Shown here piece by piece: positions 33,603 through 52,000 of a stretch of 64,000 bases of DNA. Position numbers and translations under genes: made by a program. The notes under the pieces are model-generated. The model was given only the letters and a program-made list of their open reading frames with translations, made no database searches and was not told the origin of the DNA. Every line of letters starts with the position of its first letter. The stretch's first letter is position 1. This stretch comes from Engraulis encrasicolus (taxonomy: Eukaryota > Chordata > Actinopteri > Clupeiformes > Engraulidae). Location of the stretch: the NCBI RefSeq assembly GCF_034702125.1, contig NC_085862.1:9953191-10017190 (forward strand), read 5' to 3'.

Positions 33603-34151
33603 GGGGTGTAAATAAATAATCTAATATGTATCGATGCATCGATCTTACGGCCGAATGTAAACGGATCGTATCATGGGGCATTCTGAAGTATAGAAAATTA
33701 TCGAATCGCTGGCCCCTACCCAATGCCCTTGTGGTAAATTGTGCAACATAATAGAAGTGGAAAAGTAATTGGAAAAAAGAAGAAAAGAAATTGATATTGA
33801 ATCGTATCGTCATGGAGGCTGTTATTTACACCCCTAACGGCAGATAGTTTAACCCATTGATGCCTAAGGCACCTGAAAAAGGGTGCTGAATGCCTGAGCC
33901 CTTTTTAAGAAAAGCTGCCCTCAGCCTATAAAAACCTAAATATCTCAGCTTCTGAAGCATACAAAAATATGCACTTAGGTTGCACTTAAACACTAAGACC
34001 CTCATCTTTCATTCGAATATGTTCATTCATCTCAAACAAACAGAGATTTTTAATAAAGTTGTCTCAAATCTCATGAGTCTGAATGTTGCATGATGCAGCT
34101 CCAGGCGCCAGGGCCAATGTTGCGCAGCGCAACATCAGGCATCAATGGGTA
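33603..34151. mobile_element. Two adjacent MITEs
   Basis: 33603-33836 starts TAGGGGTGTAAATAAATAAT and ends TATTTACACCCCTA. About 33850-34151 starts AACCCATTGATGCCTAAGG and ends CAGGCATCAATGGGTA. Confidence 0.7.
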
Positions 34152-34627
34152 AAATGCTGCCTTAATTCAGTGTCCTATGCTGTTAACAGGGACAAGCCAT
34201 CTGAAGCATATGCTGTCTAAGCACTAATAATAACCACATTTTCAGCTGACAGAACAATGGTGTGTATATAGTATCACAACTCTTCCATAAGAAATCTTAA
34301 TAAGGTAAATAATATATACATCAGTAACAGTACACAGTACGCTAGGAGATGGCTATTATAACTTTACTCTACAGTAGAGTATGCGCTGAAAACACTTTCA
34401 CTTTAGAACTTCTTCACAGGCTGACACATCAATGCATGAATATTTTATGTAGTGTTCCCCCATTTAGTATGTAAACCTACAAAGTGTTTTGCTAAGCCAT
34501 CTTCTTCCAGGATCCAGTGTTTTAAAAGTGTGTCAATAAATTGACCAGAATATAAGAAAGAAGACACAGAGGAGAGAGAGAAGAGGGCCGGGTGAGAGTC
34601 ATATCCGTGGCTTCCTTCATGAGAACG

Positions 34628-34857
34628 GGGCAGCCGTGGCCTAGAGATTACGGAGATGGGCTTTACGTAGATCCGAGGGTTGCAGGTTCAAATCCCACCC
34701 TTCCTACTCCCCATCTCACTCCATGGCTGAAGTGCCCTTGAGCAAGGCACCCAACCCCACAATTGCTACAGGGGCTGTAACCAACACCCTGTACATAACA
34801 AAACTGTAATTCGCTTTGGATTTAGAAAAAAAAAGCGTCAACAAATTGTAATGTTAC
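34628..34857 (+). mobile_element. tRNA-derived SINE
   Basis: Head GGGGCAGCCGTGGCCTAGAG with B box GGTTCAAATCC, then GAAGTGCCCTTGAGCAAGGC, CCCCACAATTGCTACAGGGG and TAATTCGCTTTGGAT. This is the common fish SINE layout with pol III boxes and a 3' tail. Confidence 0.85.
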
Positions 34858-35001
34858 GTAAAAAAGTATTATTCGGACCTCATGGCAGGTAGAGCAGGTA
34901 CAGAAGGTCGTACAGTATGACGTCTCAACACTCCTGTCCTTGGCTTACAGTACAGTCAAGTAAGGGTTCCCTTTGGTTGTGCTGGTGGACACACGGAACA
35001 G

Positions 35002-35034
<33 letters not shown>

Positions 35035-35049
35035 TCTCCTACTCCACAT

Positions 35050-35111
35050 CACCACTTGATGAACACCAGTCCTGCCAGTATGCCGTACCCCAGTATGAGG
35101 AATAGCACCTG
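35050..35111 (-). pseudogene. Duplicate of the slc39a3 C-terminal coding end
   Basis: On the minus strand CAG|GTG is followed by codons for VLFLILGYGILAGLVFIKW and a TGA. The true gene end at 35227-35285 reads VAFLILGYGILAGLVFIKW. Apart from the second codon, all five base differences are synonymous third positions (for example TAT/TAC, TTT/TTC). It lies about 115 bp downstream of the real stop, beyond GT repeats, and is preceded by a CGCAG that could act as an acceptor. It could be a decaying tandem duplicate or an alternative terminal exon. Confidence 0.85.
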
Positions 35112-35112
35112 C

Positions 35113-35174
<62 letters not shown>
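35112..35174. repeat. (GT)n microsatellite between slc39a3 end and its duplicate
   Basis: A GT run separating the real 3' coding end from the duplicated one. A shorter GT run is at about 35001-35033. Confidence 0.95.
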
Positions 35175-35177
<3 letters not shown>

Positions 35178-35226
35178 AGGCTGAGTCTTCAGGTGTGTGT
35201 GTGTGTCTCTCTCCTCCTCCTCCTCC

Positions 35227-41408
<6,182 letters not shown>

Positions 41409-43021
41409 GGCGACGGGAGTGGAAGGCTGTTGTTGCTGGGTGAATGGCCGAGCCGAGCCGAGCAGAAGCCAGGCGAGGCGAGAGGAGAGGAGAGGAGAGC
41501 GAGGTCAGCAGACTCTACTGTTGCTGTGCAAGGAGACGCTGGAGTCACAGCTGCTGGCCAGACACGTCATGTCATCTCCTGAATCCCTCTCTGGCAGCAA
41601 AGGCCATCCCAGCTGAACACTCTGAAGACCAGTAAGAAATAAAATAAATAATAAACAATAAAAGTTCAATCAAACACATGTAGTAGCTAAAGTAAACGAA
41701 GGCATCCATCCACACCTGTCCAGAGTGGCTTTAATCTGTTCTGCGTTCTCCGCCTACTGCTGTACTTCAGCAAAAGCACCGTCAAAAACTTCTGGTAAGC
41801 AGGGGAGTGTAGCTTACTAGCATGATTGCTCCATTGCATTTTGCAACCTGCACAGTAGGCCTGCCCTAGAGCTATCATTCTGTGCATGCATGGCCCAAAG
41901 GGAGGCTTGCACTTTACCTCCCGTTGTTGCAAAATAGCTGTGGTTGCTCCAAAACCGGTTACCCAGATGTCAGAACCAACAGTGAATGCTCGTAAGTATA
42001 TGTCACTGTTAATTTAGATTCGTTTTGATCCTCACCTCTAGGTAACCACGTTATGATGAGGACACACCAGATTTCATTTCACATCGTTATCACAGAGGGT
42101 TTGAGAATGCCTCGGCCACTGATGAGATGTAGGAGGGTTAAATAAAAGAAACTAGAAAACTAGAAACTATTGCTATCAGGACCCTATGATTTTGGCAATG
42201 CATGTGAGCTAACTAGGAGAGTGAAGATATGGATGGCAAAAGGTACAGACAGACACGGCAGCACCGTATAGATAGCGTAACGATTAGGAAACAAATGAGA
42301 ACTTGCTACAATTTTGTAATATTTAAGGTTGAGACACGCACACAGACATTTCACAACTGGAAACAAGCTAACTTAAAAGACGAAGCTAGCTAGCCGCGCA
42401 TCTAAAGTTTACGACGAGCTCCCGTGACAGCTGATGTAAACAACAACAATCAACAAACGTAGAGTGACTACTATGCTAACACTTCCAAACATGCATTCCA
42501 CCCAATTGTTTATTGTTGCTCATAAAAACGCCAACAGTCGCTGCGAAATGTCGACAAGAAACAATACAGGACCACAGCCCCTTTGACAGAATTGACACAG
42601 TGCAGCTAGGATGGCACCTTTAGATGTCCTCCTTTCAGGAGAGGCTCATTGCATTTCATGCCATCACATAACATGAAAACGAACGTGTTGGGACATATAT
42701 TTCTGTTTTATTCATGTTTTTCGGAGATCAAATTGAGTTCTTTACCTGAATTATCTCCTCTTTACTTCCTGATGCTGGGAATTTTCGTTGCACCTGTCGC
42801 TCGCCACGACCAGCGCTGCCAGTGATGATGGAGGATGTGACGCAGCATTCCAAAATAAAGGACACAGACTGTATGCATCATCCTTCAGCGCCCTGGGCAT
42901 TTTCAGTTTTGCATATTTATATCACTATTTAAGCCTGTTTCGTGTTTGTTCAATTGATTTATTAATATGGACAAAAATATTCAGAACCTTTTGTCGACAT
43001 GTGTCAAGTTTATTAGGCCTA
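41409..43021. other. slc39a3: slc39a3 upstream region
   Basis: No coding exon seen. The probable leader exon donor is near 42033 on the minus strand, with CpG-containing sequence around 42390-42430 and 42785-42830. The exact promoter cannot be placed. Confidence 0.4.
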
Positions 43022-43202
43022 CAGGGTTCCCACACCTTTTTCATGAACAAATTATATTCTTTGGTTTACTTTGTTTGACAAAGTTCACAAATTTCAAGCA
43101 TTTTCAAGCACTTCACCAAACATTCAAGCATTTTCACAATCTTGAAAACACTTAATTGAATTCAAGCATTTTCAAGGAATTCAAGCACCACTGGGAACCC
43201 TG
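43022..43202. mobile_element. MITE (CAGGGTTCCCACACC ends), copy 1
   Basis: Starts CAGGGTTCCCACACCTTTTT and ends CACTGGGAACCCTG, with TCAAGCATTTTCAAGC repeats inside. The copy nested in sgta intron 10 is at 46603-46950. Confidence 0.85.
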
Positions 43203-44949
43203 ATATTATCAGTCAACCCATGTACGTTGCAATTTCAAGAAGTTCCAGACAGTAAAAATAAATAAATAAATAAATTCATAAAACCATAAAGCAGCACATG
43301 CTTCCAAAATTCGGACTGGAAGGTTATTTTTTATTTTATTTTCATCATTATGATTTCCTGGTTCTGGCAGAACTGTATTAGAATTATGATTTCCTTGTAG
43401 AATCCCCTTCTCCGTTCTCTTTCCACCTCTTTGCTGGTGGAATGGGTTTGCTTCAACGTCAGAGAAAACCCGGTGGTATACAATTATATCTAGGTAGGTG
43501 GTTCATTTGCCCATTCTGATGAAGTTTATAGCCTTGCCTTAGGTAAAAAAAAGTTGGTAAATCACAAATCACAAAAACAGCTCTAAACAACATTCAATCA
43601 CAATTACATGAACAAGAATGACAAAGATCATGATGTAAAATTTCAAATTTTAATCAAAATGATAATATAGTGGGACAAACAAAAAAGGGCATCCGTCACA
43701 TGTTGATATACCTTCATTAACTGTCACTTGTTGACACACCAACAGTGTAACATCACCATACTGCATCAGGAAAAAAAACTTACAGGAGATGACAATACAT
43801 AAATCCTATGAGGCATTCCATTTTACAAATGGCTTCCAGGTCCCATGTCAAGTTTATCCCCCTTCTCTTAGTACAGAACAGTCTCTGCTCCCTCGCTTCA
43901 CAGATAGGTTCAAGATTGGGGCTCTTTATATATATATGCTGTATATATAAAAAAAATCACTTGGGTGCAGGTGGTTCAAGATATGACTCGGTTCAATGGC
44001 AAGTGTTAGTTGAGTAGCCCATGTTATACATACAGACAAAACACATAACCATGTGCTACGGTGACGGTGCCTAAGAGAGGTGCTTGAATCCTGCTTCGAG
44101 TCCAGACACTTGCGACTAGCTCGGTCTTATGTGTGTGTTTCATTGGCTGGGAGTCTGGACGGGGGTAGTCATAGATGGGAACCGGGCGTGCTCGTTTATA
44201 CCCCGCCATAACGTGTGGTTGCTGTTGTTGTTGTTGTTGTTGTCTAGCAACAATAATACAAATAAAAAAGATGGTCTGTCTGGCTTCAGGTGGCCTTGTG
44301 AAGTGTTCTCACCTGTGAAGAAAACAGATAATCAAGTCAGCATCTCTGTATACCATGAGTATTCAATTATATTTCAATGAGGGCCATTTTTTCAAATTCC
44401 TCCCAGTAAAGGGGCCGAACGGTACGTATGTATTTTGGTTGCCGACTGTCAGTGAAAAAAATATGGGCGACTTCATTGAAGTGGAGGGTCTGGGGTTCTC
44501 CCCCAGAAGATTTAGCATTTCTTAGATGTAATTTCCTGCATTTTAACGTCCCGTGTCCCGTTTCAGCATGATAACAGAGCCCATACTTTTATCTCTAAAT
44601 TTCAAAAAATGATTCTGTATTTGAAGGGGCTTTTGTGGGGACAGAACCTTGCTGTCCAAGGGCCGCATCTGGCCCCAGGGCCGCCATTTGAATAGCCCTG
44701 CTGTATACTATTGAGTGAGGCAGTAATTTACCAACTTTTTTTTACCTAAGGCAAGGCTATAAACTTCATCAGAATGGGCAAATGACAAGTGTATGGAGAG
44801 TTCATGTTATTAATATCAAATTCCACAACATCTTTGTTCCAAACCAACATTGGTTGTTCAGATTATGTTGTGCACTGATTGCTCTCCACAGTGCTGTGTT
44901 GGGCTTCGAAACTGACGCCCGGCTGCGTATCTGACACACACGCAAGTAG
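43203..44949. other. sgta 3' flank, repeats
   Basis: A degenerate hAT-like piece at about 44357-44700 shares GAGGGCCA and GGGCCG motifs with the 35818 element. An inverted pair is formed by about 43500-43560 and 44725-44785 (CATTCTGATGAAGTTTATAG against its complement), suggesting a roughly 1.3-kb element between them. No further gene seen. Confidence 0.5.
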
Positions 44950-44983
44950 TACGCGCGCGCGCGCACGCACGCACACACACACG

Positions 44984-45058
<75 letters not shown>
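44950..45058. repeat. (CG)n-(CA)n compound repeat after the sgta stop
   Basis: An alternating CGCGCG run (about 44951-44965) grades into a CA repeat. It lies 40-150 bp downstream of the sgta stop in transcript direction. Confidence 0.9.
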
Positions 45059-45061
<3 letters not shown>

Positions 45062-45097
45062 ATAGGAAAACAGGCCTCACCTGTGTGAGTGTGTGTG

Positions 45098-45209
45098 TCA
45101 GTGCTGCTCGTCGTTGCTGGCGCTGGGTGGCCGGCTACGCATCTGACTCCTCAGCATCTCGATCAGCTCCGGGTTCTGCTGCTGCATCTGCTGGGCAAAC
45201 TGCTGGCCT
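45098..45209 (-). CDS. sgta: sgta exon 12 (stop)
   Basis: Acceptor TCCACCAG at 45211-45210, stop TGA at 45100-45098. Encodes [20 protein letters not shown] and [17 protein letters not shown] (CATTA/CATTG)n run lies just upstream at 45225-45305. Confidence 0.95.
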
Positions 45210-45990
45210 CTGGTGGACACACACACATTACATTACATTGCATTACATTACATTGCATTGCATTGCATTGCATTGCATTGCATTGCATTGCATTGCATTG
45301 CATTGCACTTAGCTGACGGTTTCCTTTTTATTCAAAGCGACTTAAAGTTATTCTTTTTCAGGGTATTGGTTACAGTCCCTGGAGCAATGTCGGGTTACGT
45401 GCCTTGCTCAAGAGCACTTCAACCATGGATGGAGGTGTAGGGAGAGGTCAAGGGGGATTCGAACCCGCAACCCCTAGATTGAAAGACCAACTCTCTAACC
45501 ACTACGCCATCGGCTGTCCCGGGCCCGCACACGAAACACTTTTAAGTACTTCAGACTGGCTTAGCAGGGCCATCAGTCCATCACTGTCAGCAAGATGAAC
45601 ATTCAAGTGTAAAGAAATTCCGCACACTGTCCATTCCACCAACAAACTTTAATACAACGTTTTGGTCATACGACCTTCTTCAGGTAAAGGACAGTGTTCG
45701 GGATTTCTGTACACTTGAATGACAACCCCATGGGATAATATCCTACGCACCTGCCCAACTACAGAGGTGTGGAAAAGTGTCTTTGTTGAACAGCAAGATG
45801 AACATTAAAAGGGTTGCTGGGTGCAGTGTGTGTGTGTCCCCGCAGTGGTTTGACTTACGCCTGGATGAGGCCAGAGAGGTCAAGCGCAAGCACACACACA
45901 CACACGCATTTTAAGTACTTCAGACTGGCTTAGCAGGGCCATCAGTCCATCACTGTCAGCAAAATGAACATAAAAAAGACTTGCTGGGTG

Positions 45991-46065
<75 letters not shown>

Positions 46066-49000
46066 CGCCCGCAGTGGTTTGACTTACGCCTGGATGAGGC
46101 CAGAGAGGTCATTGGGTCCTCCGGGTCCTGCTCCTCCTCCAAGTCCTCCTCCTAGACCTCCTCCAAGACCTCCTCCTAGTCCGCCAAGTCCTCCGGGCAT
46201 GCCACCCAGCCCTCCTAATCCTCCGGGCATGCCCGCCGCTCCTGCCCCCAGCCCCGCTGCTCCTGCTCCTAGAGGTGGGCGATATGGCAAAAATGTCATG
46301 TCACATATTGTTTAAAAAAAAAAAAATAATAATAATAATAATTTAAAAAAAAAAATTGAGATTTTATGTTATCACGATCTTCCATCGCAAAACTAAAAAC
46401 AACATCAAAAATTGCAGATAGTAAAATTTTAACACACTAATGATCCTTTCGTGAAGTGCACAATTGGAATACAATAATGTGAAGTGATAAAGTGAAGACA
46501 ACAACTAGGCCTGTCACACTAGTAAGTAAACATCACTCTGATACTGACACAGACACTTGGCAGATTCGAGACGATCTTATATCGATATCACGATTTAATA
46601 TCCAGGGTTCCCACACCTTTTTCATGAACAAATCCAAGCACTTTTCAAGCACAAAATTTTCAATTTTCCAGCACCTTTAAATAGTGGGAGTCCTCCCCCA
46701 GAAAAAAATGTGTTTTTAAGATGCAATTTCCTGCATTTTACTCAATTTTAGGGTGTCGAATGGTAAATCCAATCTGACATCTCACTTCCTCAGATTTTTG
46801 ATGAACCTGAACAATTTATTTCTATTATTTGGCTTACTGATTTCGACTTGACACAAATTTCAAGCATTTTCAAGCACTTCACCAAAAATTCAAGCATTTT
46901 CAAAACCTTGAAAATACTTAATTGAAATTCAAGCACCAGTGGGAACCCTGAATATAGTCATATATCGGCCACCCCTACCTGCTCCTGCCCCGGGTCCTGC
47001 ACCTCCTCCTCCTGCTGCTGCAGCTGGTGGTTGTGGTGCCGCAGCCCCTCCTGGTGGGGGGGCGCCTCCTTGATATGCTCCAGACATCATCCCCGACACC
47101 CTGGGCCACAAAAGAGGATCACATGATGAAACTCCCGCACACTGACCATTTCGCTGTTCTTTCTTTAACAAACGACGTTTCGGTCCTAGACCTTCATCAA
47201 AATAATTCAAAACCTTCATCAAAATAATTCAAAACCTTCATCAAAATAATTTTTCGAAAGGTTTCTTTATTGGTAAAAAAAAGGGGGGGGGAAAGAAATC
47301 TGGTGCCACATGGATGTCTTTTCAGTTATTTCTTATTTATTCACAGTGAATTAGACTAACGTTCCGACAAAGCGTCTTCATCAGAGTCCTTCCTTTTTAG
47401 GTGGTGGGCCCAGTCTCATATCTTGTCAGTTCGTTGGTGTTAACGAGTGGCAACTTTATTTTTGCTTATATAACCCCCTGACAACCCATTAATCAATATT
47501 TTGGCTGTTGCCATCCTCAAAACTTGCACATTGATTTATAAAAATGACAACAAATAATAGCCGACCGAGTGACGTTACGTCAATGCAAAGTCAACGAGGC
47601 AGAATACAGCTAGCGCGTGCATGCTACCCGGAACCGTCAGATTTCATGGCAAAAAGTTACAAGTTGGGGTGTAAGTGGGCTCACTTGTTGTGTACATGCA
47701 AAAAAAAAATATTTTTCTCAAACTTTCAGAAGTGCTCTTTTTCGCTGTTAGTGTTCAACTGTCTGACCATCATTGGGCAACGAGAGATAAATGTCAAAAA
47801 GAGGACAGGTCTGTTCCCTCAAAGCAATAGAGCAATGAGGTGACGGGGGTAGATCAATTCGCCAAAAAACTACGTGTCAGTAAAGAAATGCAAGCTGTGT
47901 TATTTTTTCCAGTAACAGGAAAATGGTCAGGAATGAAATACCTACGTTGTTTCAATGATTAGGTGAATTATCTGCCCATGAAAAAAGCCCGATATGCGGA
48001 TAAATATTCCCTTTTCAACGTTGAGGGGCGGAGACTTCCCATTGACTGTGCATTATGTGACGTCACCCCCAGTCTTTTTTATTTTCGTTATTTTTTAATA
48101 TAAACGTGCAACTTTTCAGCGTGGCAACAGCCAGAATATTGCTTTACATATTGTCAGGAGGTCATATTAGAAAAATCAAGTTGCCACTCGAGAGTGAGAA
48201 CGAAACTCGTTTTCTAAAGGAGCTACGAAATCTAGCCCACCGTCTATTTTTACTAGTGTAGTATCGTCCTACGCTATTTGCACCGGATTGTCACTAGTAG
48301 CGCAGAGTACCGGTACGCATTTCTCTTGTTCTACAAGTTTCTTTATTGGTTTTTCAAGTGCAAATATACAGGTACAAAAAGGTATAGGATATTGATATGT
48401 GGTGTACGTCCAAAGTCAAGATAAAAACCTGAAACGTCATGGAAAAATATTAATACCAGTAAGTAGTAAAAAAAATCCTGGTTGCAGGGGACTTTTCTCT
48501 GTTTTTATCTGCCCATTTATTTGTTCTGCTCCCAGGTCAGACGTTTGGATATGCCAGCAAAGTACCATAAGTAAGGCAGTTTGGTAGGCTGACAATAGGA
48601 AGGAATGATAACACAAACTGGATATTAAAAAAAAAGCATAAAGAACAAAACAGACCTCCCAACCAGTGTTGCCAGATGTGTCTGACCAAGTCCCGCCCAA
48701 AAGCTTCTAAAAAAACGCCAAAATGTGCTAAATTCCGCCCAAATTCAACAAATTACATTGACTTCTATGGGCCCAAAACGGCTGAAAAAAAACGGCCAAT
48801 TTGTGGCCAATTTGTCCGATTTTTACCCGCAGACGCTCATCCCAAGTAGCCCAATTGGGCGGGCACCCGCCCAATCTGGCAGCACTGCTCCCAACAACCA
48901 TTGATTTTCCACACACACACACCTCAGCTCAGATGGCAGGTGCGTTTGGAGATGACCCATGGGTCGCTAATCACAAACTATAAAAACTTGTGCAAACAAT

Positions 49001-52000
49001 ATTTTAACCTTGGGCCAAACAAGTTTTGTGTGAACACAATCACACTAACCCAGACATCATCCCAGACACACTGGGACACAAACCGATCAAAGCGATCAAA
49101 TTGAAAGAGACAGGACAGCACTCCTAGTTGCTTGGACTTTAACGCCCGTCAGACGTTTCAGTCTCAATATGCACACTGTTGGGCCCGACACTGAAGATGA
49201 TTAAAACACTGACGCTAACGCATTCACACTGCCTGTCGAACATGAATTTGACATACGTAAGCTGCATCTAGAGTTTTACCATCTCTGTAATCTCTGTACA
49301 TGTGAGGTAATAAGAAAGCCATGTGAAAGACATGGAGTCACTAACCTCCATTCAAAAAAATAATTCAATATTTGTGGTGTGCTAAAGACAACAACAAATT
49401 GGTGTCGGAAGTTCCTTACCAACGGCAGTCTATTTACCCATATGCATCACCTCCGTGTTGAAACACACCCTCGCTACCAAACACACTTTTCTTTAAAACC
49501 ACAGCTACAGACTTGTAAAGACCCCAAGGGGACGTGACACAGCATAACAGCATCTACTGCATGATACTCACAGCTGTTGGACTTGGGGATTATTCATCAG
49601 ATTTGATGCCTGTGGGAGACAAAATCATTTGTTGCTGTTAACATTTCAGGGGAAAAGGCAAATGCTTTTGCTTCAGTTGTTTCGGCTGTTCTTTATGACC
49701 AACTCTGTTTTGCTTCATTTATTTTTTTACAATCTGTATTTTATGTCGTTTTATTATTGCTCCTCTCTGTACAGTGTCCTTGAGTGTTTGACAGGTGTTT
49801 TTAAATAATATCTATTACATTACATTGCATTTGGCAGACGCTTTGTAACCAAAGAGACTTACAGTACAAACTATTATTATTATCATCACTATTATTATTA
49901 TTAAACGGAGGCTGAGGCATAAGGGGTTTGGAGGGAGCGGATGCTGGGGTAGACTCTTAGCCTGGTCCTGACCATCCCATAATACTACCATTTCATTTCG
50001 TATTCATGGTCTGGGGGTTGTGTGATCTGACTCGATTGCAGGAAGCAGGAAGTTTGCACTCAGTTATGGTTTGAAATGATTGGACAGCTCTCACCCAATC
50101 GTTACTCAATAATAACATAGCGCAGACCAATGGCTCTGGCACGTTTACGTCATCGTCACCATCATCCTCGCCGTTTTGCCTTCCACGTGGGGCGCTTAGT
50201 CGCTGTTTTCTGGGCAGGATTGGCCGGCAAGATCCTGCCGCTGAAATCGCTCCCCAGAAAACAACCCCCAGACCAGTACGGAGCCAAGTCACTTGGCGGA
50301 ACTACGCAGGATGGCGCGCGAGGCTAGTAGACTCTCACCATGTTCATGAATCCAGGGTTGCTGAGAAGACCGGCGAGATCCACTCCACCCATTCCCCCTG
50401 TCTGCAGAAGATAAAGAGAGATAAGTAAGTGGGTGTGGCTGGCCTCATTCAAATGTCTTGATATTAGAGAACTGGGGCCTATACTAAGAAGCTGGTTCAG
50501 GAGTAAACCACGTTAAGTTAAGAGGTAAATCATCTAATAGAACAGCCTGGAGTCCACATTTTCTTAAGAAAATGATAACCTGGTTTACTCCTGAACCAGT
50601 TACTTGGTATACCCCTCTGGAGGTTAAGACGACAACATTTTAGTGCAATAAATAAAAGGGGTTCATAAAAAAACATGCCCAACTTTCACCGGGCAAACTT
50701 ACCGGACTTGGCGTTTCCTTCATTTTCTGTTCTGCGATTTTCAAGTTGGATTTGTAGGTGTCGTTCTCTGGATCCAGCTCCAGGGCCCTCTTGTAGTAGC
50801 TGACCGCTTCTGTGTGTTTGTTTAGACTTGCTAATGCCAACCTGTAGACACGACACAAGAAAACACATTTAGCAAGGATCCAAGTCTTATTGGGAAAATA
50901 CAGGTGCTCGAACAGTCGTTGTGGGTACCAAACAGTTATAAGAAAAGAGAGAAGACTGTGTCACTCTGGTTTCATCACAAGAACGCACACATCCATTTCT
51001 GAACTGGGAATAATTCCAAGAACCTGGCTCAGTAGTACACCAGGTTAAGTTAACCTTGAGGTAGGGGTAAATCACCAAATAGAAGAGCCTGGAGTCCTCA
51101 TTTTCTTAATTAAATCAAAGAAGATGGATCTAACAAGAAGCGTCATTTTGTTTCTTTTCCGGTATCCACTTTATGTCGAGTGAACGCCCCTTTAGGAGAC
51201 CTTCGGTTAGGAGACCTTCGGAGTCCTGAGGTTGAGAATCAATGAAGTCGCCTTAGCACTGTAGATGGCGGTATGGCGCGTCTTGCGCAAACACCTCAAA
51301 AAGAGAAGAAGTAGGGGACAACGCCCCCTTAGGAGACCCAACTTGAGCACACGCTTTTGCATTGAGTGGGCGTGTTTTGCGATATCTTGGTTTGATTCAG
51401 TATTTTTGATTAAATGACACATGTGGGCTAGCCTGGTCCTGACCATCCCATAATACTACCATTTCATTTCGTATTCATGGTCTGGCATTTATTTGCTCTG
51501 AAGCGATTGTAGGAAGCAGGAAGTTTGCACTCAGTTATGGTTTGAAATTATTGGACACCTCTCACCCAATTGCTGGCAGTTACTCAACAACAACATAGCG
51601 CAGACCAATGGCTCTGGCGCAGATGTGTACATCATTGTCACGAGCGTCCTCCCGCTTTCGCCCCCACGTGGGGGACGTATTCGCTTATTGGCCGTTTTCT
51701 GGTTGCGATCAAAATTCTACTGCTCCAGGCACTCCACAGAGAAGCACGGCCAGACTACCGTAGAGAAGCCAATCCTTTGGCGGAAGTACGTAGGGTGGCT
51801 CGAGAGGCTACATGTGGGCTATCTATAAACAGGTTTTCCACTTCCTGTAGATTAGGTTAGCCAGGATTATCACTTTACCTTGTTCTTGGAAAAGTACATT
51901 GGCATAGAATTGGGCAAGAGTCAACATACAAACAGACAGTGTCAACAAACACAGAACGTCAAATAGTAAAGCATTGCCTACCCCATTCTCCCATGCGCTT

